From an uncultured Chloroflexota bacterium (lineage in GTDB: Bacteria; Chloroflexota; Limnocylindria; Limnocylindrales; CSP1-4), in the NCBI GenBank assembly GCA_903924005.1, contig CAIXZV010000471.1, forward strand, positions 1 through 5,276: a stretch of 5,276 bases of DNA, written 5' to 3'. Below, one piece after another: positions 1 to 5,276 of the stretch (within the stretch, counting starts at the first letter, position 1; each line of letters begins with the position of its first letter). The translations under genes were made by a program, and so were the position numbers. The notes beneath the pieces are model-generated. The model was not told where the DNA came from. It saw nothing but the letters and a program-made list of their open reading frames with translations, and did no database searches.

Positions 1-151
1 CGGTCGCCGGATCCGCGAGCAGCGGCACCACGGTCGCCGAGGGAAGAAGGCAGCCTGCACCGGGTTGTTCGTCATCCGGGCGGTACGATCCGTCCAAACG
101 AGTGACCGGACAGAGCCGTCCCGCAGCGTCCTGCCCCTGGAGATTGCCTCG
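1..151. other. Unresolved leader upstream of the sulfite oxidase-like gene
   Basis: This stretch precedes the first confident start codon. Several frames stay open here, including two on the plus strand and at least two on the minus strand, as expected in GC-rich DNA, and third-position G/C content does not separate them clearly. One minus-strand frame reads as plausibly hydrophobic near the left edge, so a divergent gene could begin here, but neither its start nor its identity can be supported. I found no convincing -35/-10 pair for the downstream gene; the best -10-like string, TACGAT at 84-89, has no matching -35. Confidence 0.4.
139..142 (+). promoter_or_regulatory. Ribosome binding site of the sulfite oxidase-like gene
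   Basis: GGAG lies 9 bases before the ATG at 152. It is the reason for choosing this ATG over the in-frame TTG at 65, which would add 29 residues with no resemblance to the family. Confidence 0.6.
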
Positions 152-754
152 ATGTTTGACCGCCTGTTTGGCAACCGCGCCGCAGATCCCGCTACTGCGA
201 GCCGCGTCCCGCCCGGTCAGTACGTGACCGAGAAGTTCCCGGTGCTCCATTACGGCTCCGTCCCCAAGGCGGACCTGGCCACGTGGGACTTCAAGGTGTA
301 CGGCGAGGTGGATGCTCCGTTCCGCCTGACATGGGCCGAGCTTCAGGCGCTGCCGCGAACCAAGCTCGTCACGGACATCCACTGCGTCACCCGCTGGTCA
401 AAGCTGGACACCCATTGGGAGGGCGTCGCCATCCGGACAATCCTGGAGTTGGCGCAGGTTCGGCCGTCAGCGACCCATGTCGTCGGCCACGCCGAGCAGG
501 GCTACACGGCCAACGTGCCGCTCGAGGTGCTCGCGGACGAGGACGTGATCCTGGCTGACACGTTTGAGGGCGAGCCGATCACGCCCGAGCACGGCTATCC
601 GCTGCGCCTGATCATCCCCAAGCGCTACTTCTGGAAGGGGCCCAAGTGGCTCCGCGGTCTGGAGTTCCTCAGCCAGGATGCGCCAGGCTTCTGGGAGCGC
701 TACGGCTACCACAACGATGCCGACCCGTGGAAGGAAGAGCGCTTTAGCGAGTAG
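152..754 (+). CDS. Sulfite oxidase-like molybdopterin-dependent oxidoreductase (cytosolic, stand-alone domain)
   Basis: This 200-residue protein is a stand-alone oxidoreductase molybdopterin-binding domain of the sulfite oxidase fold (Pfam PF00174 type). The central motif DIHCVTRW supplies the conserved cysteine, Cys78, that in this family ligates molybdenum through sulfur. Other family-like parts are the WEGV segment near 89-92, GYTANVPL at 117-124, the basic patch GYPLRLIIPKRYFWKGPKW at 148-166 that should contact the cofactor phosphate, and a tail with GFWERYGYH and DPW at 179-193. There is no Tat or Sec signal peptide and no transmembrane segment, unlike MsrP/YedY, so a cytosolic enzyme is likely. 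No haem domain and no dimerisation domain of eukaryotic-type sulfite oxidase is present; the length matches the short bacterial group annotated 'sulfite oxidase-like oxidoreductase', whose substrate is generally not established. The start is ATG at 152 with GGAG upstream. The gene ends 11 bp inside the convergent hydroxylase gene. The family call is strong; the substrate and electron partner are unknown. Confidence 0.9.
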   Translation: MFDRLFGNRAADPATASRVPPGQYVTEKFPVLHYGSVPKADLATWDFKVYGEVDAPFRLTWAELQALPRTKLVTDIHCVTRWSKLDTHWEGVAIRTILELAQVRPSATHVVGHAEQGYTANVPLEVLADEDVILADTFEGEPITPEHGYPLRLIIPKRYFWKGPKWLRGLEFLSQDAPGFWERYGYHNDADPWKEERFSE

Positions 755-3554
755 CGGCCAGCGCCACCGGGAGCGCGAGGACCCGCTGTCCCGTTGCCTG
801 GGCGATCGCGTTGGCGATGGCCGGGGCGAGGACCATGTTTGAGCACTCGGCCACGCCCTTGGCCTCAAGTTCCGGGGGATCGCCGGCTCCGGCAACAAGA
901 ATCGTCACCATCTCGGGCATGTCCCGTGACCGCGGGATCCGGTAGTCCTTGAAGCCCTGCGTCTCGCGCGGCAGGAACTCCTCGGTCATGGCAAACCCAA
1001 GACCCATGGCGATGCCGCCTTCGATCTGGCCCACGAGACCCTGGAGGAACACGGGCTTGCCCACGTCATGAGCGGCGACGACACGTAGGACCCGGACGTC
1101 GCCCGTGGCGGTGTCAACCTCCACCTCGGCCATCTGGGTGCCGCTGACGTACATCGCGTAGGGCTCGCCTCGCTCGGGGCTCACCTGATAGGCGGGCACT
1201 TCGGCGTCGAACTCCCCCGCAAACTCGGTTGCCCGGCCAGCGCCAGTTCTGGCCAGGGCGATGTTCGCCAGCGAGACACCGCCCGCACCGGCACCGTCCG
1301 CCGCGGCATCTTGGATCCGTACCTGTCCGTCAGCAAGCTCAAGCTCGCCAATGGGCGTCGCCAACAGACCCGCCGCCGTGCCGAGGACCGCTTCCCGAAG
1401 GTCCGCTGCCGCGTTGCGCACGGCGTTGCCCACAAAGAACGTGAGGCGGCTGCCCACGGCGGGTCCGGCGTCGGGACACAGAGCCGTGTCGCCAAACACA
1501 ACGCTCACGCGCTCGCGCGGCACGCCAAGCTCATCTGCCGCGATGATGCCCATCGCCGTGGCGCTCCCCTGGCCAAGGTCCATGGCACCGGTCCGCACCA
1601 CCACTGACCCGTCGGGGAGGAGGGCAACCACCGCGCGCCCGGGCCCTCGGCCCACCGTGAGCGCCGGGTCCTGACCCGGGATGGGTCCACCACCGCCGCC
1701 GCCAATCCCGTACCACACAGACGCCACCCCCACGCCGCGCCGTCGGGTGCCGGCGACCTGGTTGGCAGCCGCGCACCGGTCAAGAGCATCGCGCCAATGC
1801 GGGCGGATGGCGTCTAGCGTCAGGGCGTACGCGGGGTCACGCTCCAGCACCTGCCCCGACAGGAGCCGGTCGCCTAGCCTCAGGCGGTTCCGGAACCGGA
1901 ACGCAAGCGGGTCCATGCCAACCCGTGCGGCAATCATGTCCAACGCAGACTCGACGGCAAACGCCACTTGGGTGGTCCCCGGGCCGCGCATGCACCCGGC
2001 GGTTGGGTTGTTTGTGAAGACCACGCGCCCGTGGAGTTCCACGCTTGGCCAGCGGTATGGCCCGGCGGCAGAGGCAAACGTCTTCACCATGAGCCCCGGG
2101 CCAAACGACGCATAGGCGCCCGTGTCCGCAAGCATGTCCACCTGCAGCGCCACGAGGTCGCCGTCGCGCGTCGCCGCGGCGCGCACCGCCAGCCGGTAGG
2201 GGTGGCGCTTATAGGTGGTCTCAAACGATTCGGCCCGGCTGTAGACAATCTTGACCGGCCGACCGGTCTTGTACGTGGCCAAGGCCGCCAGTGCCTGGCA
2301 CGAGATCTCGGTCTTGCCGCCAAACGCCCCGCCAACCACGGTTGGCACAACGCGCACACGCGCAACGGGTAGCCCGAGCGTCCTGGCCACCTCGGCCCGC
2401 TTGTAGTGCGAGTACTGCGTGGCCGTGCGCACAACCAGGGTGTCGCCGTCCCAGAAGGTGAGCACGGCTTCGGGCTCAAGGTAGGCGTGCTCATTCCAGG
2501 GCGTCGTGAAGACCGCATCGACAACCACGTCAGCGCTCGCAAAACCTGCGGCAGCATCGCCTGAGCGGAGCCAGTTCTCTGCAAGCACGTTGCTGCCGGA
2601 GTGGATCAGCGGCGCCCCGTCGGCCAGGGCATCCTCGGGAGACAGGACAGCGGGCAGCAGGCGGTACTCCACCTCAATCAGGGCAAGCCCTGCTGCGGCA
2701 ACCTGCGGCGACGTGGCAACCACAAGGGCCACGGGATCGCCCACCTGTCGAACCCGGGTCTCCGCGAGGACCGGCTGATCCTTGAGCTTGCGGCCATAGC
2801 TGTTTTCGCCGGGGACATCGCGGGCGGTCAGCACCGCCTCCACTCCCGGCAGCGCACGCGCCCGATCTATGTCGATACGCACGATGTCGGCGTGGGCGTG
2901 CGGGCTGCGCAGGGCCCGGGCGTGCAGCATGCCCTCAGCCATGAGGTCCGCCGCATACAGGGCGCGGCCCGTTGCCTTTGCCAGTGCGTCGGCACGGGTG
3001 ACGAGGCCCGGCTCTGCGCTGAGGCCCGGCTCCGGGACGGTGCGGCCCTCCGCCTGAATCCGTGGCCATGCGCGCGCCGAGCCCTGCTGGCCGTTGGCCG
3101 CCCACTCGATGGCGTCCACAATGCTGTGGTAGCCCGTGCAGCGGCAGAGGTTGCTGCCAAGCCAGCGGACAATCTCAGGGCGTGTCGGCCTGGGGTTGCG
3201 CTCCAGCAGGGCAGCCGCGGCCATGATCATGCCCGGCGTGCAGAAGCCGCACTGGACCGCATCGGCCGCGGCAAACGCCTGCTGCAGGACATGCGGCGCC
3301 TCAGGGGTCCCCAGACCCTCGATGGTCACGACAGCCCGTCCCGCCACCTCGCCTACGGACGTCCGGCACGCACGGACGGCTCGCCCGTCCACCGTGACGG
3401 TGCACGTCCCGCATGTCCCGTCATCGCAGCCCTCCTTCGTCCCGACGAGGCCGAGTTCGTAGCGAAGGAGCTCGAGCAGGCGGCCATCGGGCGGAGCGTC
3501 GGTCTCAAACGGGACGCCGTTCACCACGAGAGCAACGCCTGTTCCCTGGGTCAT
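744..3554 (-). CDS. Xanthine dehydrogenase/aldehyde oxidase-family molybdenum hydroxylase with fused [2Fe-2S] domain
   Basis: This 936-residue protein joins in one chain what many bacteria split between a small iron-sulfur and a large molybdenum subunit. A ferredoxin-like domain carries Cys43, Cys48, Cys51 and Cys63; a helical second cluster domain carries Cys102, Cys105, Cys137 and Cys139 (QCGFC and CRCTGY). After a linker, the molybdenum domains begin near residue 185 with KATGRALYAADL at 193-204, then YLEPE at 358-362, GGAFGGK at 408-414, KRHP at 449-452, DTGAY at 477-481, the loop TAGCMRGPG at 518-526, DLGQG at 659-663 and GVAE with probable catalytic Glu903. The family hydroxylates heterocycles or aldehydes using water and sulfurated Mo-molybdopterin. 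The one-chain form without an FAD domain resembles Desulfovibrio Mop and the so-called selenium-dependent xanthine dehydrogenase group; WYGIG at 614-618 also recalls the latter from memory. Substrate is undetermined. Start: ATG at 3554 with weak GCAGG upstream; a TTG at 3611 would add 19 unrelated residues. It is cytosolic, with no signal peptide. No FAD subunit, maturation protein or transporter is in the window. Confidence 0.93.
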   Translation of the reverse strand: MTQGTGVALVVNGVPFETDAPPDGRLLELLRYELGLVGTKEGCDDGTCGTCTVTVDGRAVRACRTSVGEVAGRAVVTIEGLGTPEAPHVLQQAFAAADAVQCGFCTPGMIMAAAALLERNPRPTRPEIVRWLGSNLCRCTGYHSIVDAIEWAANGQQGSARAWPRIQAEGRTVPEPGLSAEPGLVTRADALAKATGRALYAADLMAEGMLHARALRSPHAHADIVRIDIDRARALPGVEAVLTARDVPGENSYGRKLKDQPVLAETRVRQVGDPVALVVATSPQVAAAGLALIEVEYRLLPAVLSPEDALADGAPLIHSGSNVLAENWLRSGDAAAGFASADVVVDAVFTTPWNEHAYLEPEAVLTFWDGDTLVVRTATQYSHYKRAEVARTLGLPVARVRVVPTVVGGAFGGKTEISCQALAALATYKTGRPVKIVYSRAESFETTYKRHPYRLAVRAAATRDGDLVALQVDMLADTGAYASFGPGLMVKTFASAAGPYRWPSVELHGRVVFTNNPTAGCMRGPGTTQVAFAVESALDMIAARVGMDPLAFRFRNRLRLGDRLLSGQVLERDPAYALTLDAIRPHWRDALDRCAAANQVAGTRRRGVGVASVWYGIGGGGGGPIPGQDPALTVGRGPGRAVVALLPDGSVVVRTGAMDLGQGSATAMGIIAADELGVPRERVSVVFGDTALCPDAGPAVGSRLTFFVGNAVRNAAADLREAVLGTAAGLLATPIGELELADGQVRIQDAAADGAGAGGVSLANIALARTGAGRATEFAGEFDAEVPAYQVSPERGEPYAMYVSGTQMAEVEVDTATGDVRVLRVVAAHDVGKPVFLQGLVGQIEGGIAMGLGFAMTEEFLPRETQGFKDYRIPRSRDMPEMVTILVAGAGDPPELEAKGVAECSNMVLAPAIANAIAQATGQRVLALPVALAATR

Positions 3555-3582
3555 TTGGCAATGCCTGCCGCTGTGTCTGGCC

Positions 3583-3689
3583 GGTCTGCCGCGATGACAC
3601 GGGCGCCGCAACGACCAGTGGCCGTCCGCGCGCCACTCGCTGGCCCGGGCAGACCATTATGCGCCCGTGCCGACAGCCTCCGGGCAGAC
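3583..3689. repeat. Repeated GGCAGAC core in the hydroxylase leader
   Basis: CCGGGCAGAC occurs at 3645-3654 and again at 3680-3689, 35 bp apart start to start. The opposite orientation, GGTCTGCC, occurs at 3583-3590 and is an exact inverted match of GGCAGACC at 3648-3655. All three lie between the sortase stop and the hydroxylase start. They could be regulator binding sites or chance matches in GC-rich DNA. The outermost direct copy also overlaps the loop of the hairpin at 3676-3699. Confidence 0.35.
3656..3661 (-). promoter_or_regulatory. Possible -10 element for the hydroxylase gene
   Basis: Read on the minus strand this is CATAAT, five of six matches to the sigma-70 -10 consensus, in an otherwise very GC-rich gap. 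It would give a leader of about 95 bases before the ATG at 3554. The 17-bp-upstream position has no recognisable -35, so this is a weak candidate that would need an activator or another sigma factor. Confidence 0.2.
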
Positions 3690-3699
3690 TCCGGGAGGC
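3676..3699 (-). terminator. Weak hairpin directly after the sortase gene
   Basis: GCCTCC at 3676-3681 pairs with GGAGGC at 3694-3699; a further GG/CC pair can form across one bulged G. It begins 5 bases past the sortase stop codon on the minus strand. No T-run follows on that strand, so it is at best an inefficient or Rho-assisted terminator, and some read-through into the hydroxylase gene is possible. Confidence 0.35.
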
Positions 3700-3704
3700 G
3701 CGAC

Positions 3705-4535
3705 TCAGCCGCGCACGAGGCGCACGATGATCCGGTACTCGCTGTTGGCGCCATCGCAGGTCTGCAGCGTCACCGCCGGCACGTCGTTGATGGCCCATTC
3801 CCAGTAGTTGGCGTTGAAGCTCTCAACGGTGACGTGGCGGATCCAGACCACCTTGTAGCGCTGCACCTTGCCGTTGGCGCCGGCGTAGTACGCGGTCATG
3901 CCCGCCTTCAGACCGCCATCGTGGTAGGCCACGCGGACGGCCCGGAAGTCGCTCCATGCGTGCGACATCAGGTAGATGTTGTGCGGGCCGTTGCACCCGA
4001 AGTGCCAGATCCCACCCGGGATCACATAGGACCCTGCGCAGTTGAACTGGCGCACGGCGTCGGAGATGCCCAGGGCCGGGAACCAGAAGTGATTTGCGCC
4101 CGACAACACGGGGGCAGTCTTCGCCACCGCCGATTTCCGCGTCTTGGGGGCTGCCTTGGCCACCTGGGTGGCGTGGGCGGGCGACTTGGCCGATGACTTT
4201 GGCGGTTCGGGCGACTGGTCCGCCGACGCGATCCCGTGGGTGACGAACTGGTGAGGGGCGGCGGGCTTGGCCTGTGGGCCCCCCGGCATCGCCCCGCCAC
4301 GGCTCGTCACAGCCGTGATGGGGGATGCGCTCGCTTGCGCGGGCACGTGGGTGGGTGCCGCAAATCCATCGCCGCCGCCCATCGCGACAGCCGGAACCAC
4401 TGCCAGCGCGAGCATGATGGTCGCGGTGGTCATGACGGCGGCCGCGATCACCGCCGCCGCCGCGTCACGCCGCCGTTTGAGGATGGTCGCAAGCACCCGT
4501 CTTGCGCGCGAACGATCAGGATTGGTCGCTTGCAT
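3705..4535 (-). CDS. Membrane-anchored sortase-like transpeptidase
   Basis: This 276-residue protein has an Arg/Lys-rich N-terminus (residues 1-23), one hydrophobic Ala/Val/Met-rich membrane segment at about 25-52, a low-complexity Ala/Pro/Lys/Ser linker to about 140, and a C-terminal domain that ends the chain. That domain has sortase hallmarks: His192 in LMSHAW, Cys260 in TLQTC, and Arg268 in YRIIV eight residues later, the expected catalytic set of the family (PF04203 type). Sortases sit outside the membrane and join surface proteins to the cell wall or pili by cutting a C-terminal sorting motif. The topology here (signal anchor, long linker, catalytic C-terminus) fits. Unusual points are the His motif, which is not the common GH(R) form, and two extra cysteines, Cys166 and Cys181, flanking the segment before the His. 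No LPxTG-like substrate is in the window, so substrate and subclass are unknown; class E or an unclassified group is possible. ATG at 4535 is preferred over GTG 4538 and TTG 4544, all with only a weak GAG upstream. Confidence 0.8.
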   Translation of the reverse strand: MQATNPDRSRARRVLATILKRRRDAAAAVIAAAVMTTATIMLALAVVPAVAMGGGDGFAAPTHVPAQASASPITAVTSRGGAMPGGPQAKPAAPHQFVTHGIASADQSPEPPKSSAKSPAHATQVAKAAPKTRKSAVAKTAPVLSGANHFWFPALGISDAVRQFNCAGSYVIPGGIWHFGCNGPHNIYLMSHAWSDFRAVRVAYHDGGLKAGMTAYYAGANGKVQRYKVVWIRHVTVESFNANYWEWAINDVPAVTLQTCDGANSEYRIIVRLVRG

Positions 4536-4540
4536 CACGT

Positions 4541-4552
4541 ACAACTCGTTGT
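4541..4552. repeat. Short palindrome at the sortase start
   Basis: ACAAC, two bases, GTTGT form a 12-bp inverted repeat lying 6 to 17 bases before the sortase ATG, over the place where its ribosome binding site would be. The two-base spacer is too short for an RNA hairpin of full length, so an operator is the more natural reading, if it is functional at all. A TTGACA string on the minus strand at 4555-4550 overlaps it but has no -10 at the right distance. Confidence 0.3.
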
Positions 4553-4573
4553 CAATACCCTTATGGACCGTTT

Positions 4574-4603
4574 ATTGCAGGCGACCCAGCCAGAATCTAT
4601 CAA
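4574..4603 (-). promoter_or_regulatory. Possible promoter of the sortase gene
   Basis: On the minus strand TTGATA (4603-4598, five of six to the -35 consensus) is followed after 18 bp by TGCAAT (4579-4574, four of six to the -10 consensus). Transcription would start near 4566, leaving a leader of about 30 bases before the ATG at 4535. It lies in the most AT-rich part of the window and just downstream of the hairpin terminator, where a new transcript would be expected to begin. The match was made by eye and is moderate. Confidence 0.35.
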
Positions 4604-4652
4604 GGATCGTCGACTTGGTAGGCGCTGCCTGCAGACGAGCGCGGCAACGAGA

Positions 4653-4677
4653 AGGCCCGGGTGGGGTACCCGGGCCT
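4653..4677 (-). terminator. Hairpin terminator of the rightmost gene
   Basis: AGGCCCGGGT at 4653-4662 pairs perfectly with ACCCGGGCCT at 4668-4677, a 10-bp stem with a 5-base loop. On the minus strand it lies 82 bases past the stop of the partial gene and is followed by TCTCGTT, a poor but T-enriched tail. On the plus strand no T-tract follows. This supports ending the upstream transcript before the sortase gene. Confidence 0.6.
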
Positions 4678-4759
4678 GGTCGCGAAAGAGGGAGGAGATG
4701 ACCGCAGGATGCGGCAGCCAACCTGTCGAGCGGGTTACCTCAGATCGTCGCGCGCGACC

Positions 4760-5276
4760 CTACCCAGCACGCGCGTCTGGGTTCTTCACCGCTGCCTCGA
4801 AGTAGTGCTCCTGGGCGAGCCTGCGCAGGACCCCCAGCATCTGCTCCATGAGCACGGTGCCCACAACAACGCTCTCCACAAGGACGTCCCGCGGCGCACC
4901 GATGGGGAGGCTGGCAATCTCGGCTGCGGCAAGGGCGTCCACCGCGTTGGCATACGGGTCAAGGCCGGTGAGCGCCTGCTCCAACGACGCGGGTGGCGCC
5001 ACCTCAACCGAGCCGGGCTCCGGTGACGAGAGGTCCAGCCCCATGACCGCGGTGAGCAGGTGCGCCAAGTCCTGCCGGGCCGGCGAATCAGCCTTGACCA
5101 CCCAGCCGCGCCGGACGAGGAAGGCGTCAACGAGCGGGGCCATCGCGCCGTCGGTTGCCACATCACCCGCGCGCGCCAGGGCGCCATGGGCGACGCCAAC
5201 CACATCGCTGAGGCTCACCGACGGGTTGTCGACTGCCGCGATCACGCGCGATGCGGCGGCAACCGAGAGGCCGCCC
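4760..5276 (-). CDS. Hypothetical protein, 3' part only (5' end outside the window)
   Basis: The frame stays open from the right edge to a TAG at 4760-4762, giving at least 172 residues. A GTG at 5245 could serve as a start, but the ten codons before it are also open and read on smoothly (LSVAAASR), so the gene most likely begins beyond the window. I do not recognise the family. The visible part is rich in Ala, Val and Leu, low in Lys, and looks like a bundle of amphipathic helices: an N-terminal helical stretch, a VRRGWVVKAD turn, a Pro/Glu-rich break (SSPEPGS), then two further helical stretches ending LRRLAQEHYFEAAVK. There is no clear transmembrane segment, no cysteine and no metal-binding motif. 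Strong third-position G/C bias supports real coding. It reads in the same direction as the sortase but is separated from it by 224 bp containing a hairpin terminator, so a functional link is not indicated. Confidence 0.65.
   Translation of the reverse strand, partial: GGLSVAAASRVIAAVDNPSVSLSDVVGVAHGALARAGDVATDGAMAPLVDAFLVRRGWVVKADSPARQDLAHLLTAVMGLDLSSPEPGSVEVAPPASLEQALTGLDPYANAVDALAAAEIASLPIGAPRDVLVESVVVGTVLMEQMLGVLRRLAQEHYFEAAVKNPDARAG

Noticed and set aside
65..151. TTG start giving the sulfite oxidase-like protein 29 more residues
   Set aside because: The extension does not look like the family or like a signal peptide, and the ATG at 152 has a good GGAG at the right distance.
3555..3611. 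TTG start adding 19 residues to the hydroxylase
   Set aside because: The extra residues are Arg/His-rich and unlike the family; the ATG at 3554 begins just before the ferredoxin-domain first strand as expected.
3555..3704. A molybdenum-cofactor riboswitch in the hydroxylase leader
   Set aside because: The leader could hold RNA structure, but I could not find the multi-helix arrangement expected, only one short hairpin that belongs to the end of the sortase gene.
2601..4196. A 531-codon open frame on the plus strand, antisense to both the hydroxylase and the sortase
   Set aside because: It spans two well-supported minus-strand genes and the gap between them. Its product has no recognisable domain and an Arg/Ala/Gly/His-rich composition typical of an antisense shadow in GC-rich DNA.
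4550..4555. TTGACA (minus strand) as the -35 of the sortase promoter
   Set aside because: The -10 position 17 bp downstream falls inside the coding start and reads CAAGCG, which is not promoter-like.
4736..5276. A phage, transposon or CRISPR boundary near the right edge
   Set aside because: No terminal inverted repeats, direct duplications, integrase or transposase sequence, tRNA fragment or spaced repeats are visible, and base composition does not change.

Overview
The window is GC-rich bacterial DNA, roughly two thirds G+C by eye, with strong G/C preference at third codon positions. It holds three complete genes and one gene cut by the right edge. A membrane-anchored sortase-like protein points to a single-membrane (Gram-positive-type or Chloroflexota-like) bacterium. 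A one-chain iron-sulfur/molybdenum hydroxylase and a short cytosolic sulfite-oxidase-fold protein fit a high-GC lineage such as Chloroflexota or Actinomycetota. This placement is inference only; the window has no rRNA or other phylogenetic marker.

Layout, left to right. Bases 1-151 are an unresolved leader, with no gene I can defend. Bases 152-754 (+) encode a 200-residue sulfite oxidase-like molybdopterin oxidoreductase. Bases 744-3554 (-) encode a 936-residue xanthine dehydrogenase/aldehyde oxidase-family hydroxylase, with two [2Fe-2S] centres and the molybdenum domains fused in one chain. These two genes converge and their 3' ends overlap by 11 bp. Bases 3555-3704 are the leader of the hydroxylase, with a small hairpin behind the preceding gene and a repeated GGCAGAC core. 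Bases 3705-4535 (-) encode a sortase-like protein with one N-terminal membrane anchor and a visible His/Cys/Arg set. Bases 4536-4759 hold a clear hairpin terminator for the rightmost gene and a possible promoter for the sortase. Bases 4760-5276 (-) are the 3' part of an unrecognised, mostly helical protein that continues past the right edge.

The three minus-strand genes read in one direction (unknown protein, sortase, hydroxylase), but gaps of 224 and 150 bp with hairpins suggest separate transcription units. The two left-hand genes both need molybdopterin cofactor but belong to unrelated folds. The cofactor-making genes, an FAD subunit, a haem or cytochrome partner and a sortase substrate are all absent from the window, so electron acceptors and substrates cannot be read from it. 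I see no mobile element, CRISPR array, tRNA or rRNA. The best leads are the non-standard active-site loop of the hydroxylase, the divergent sortase, and the overlapping tail-to-tail molybdoenzyme pair.
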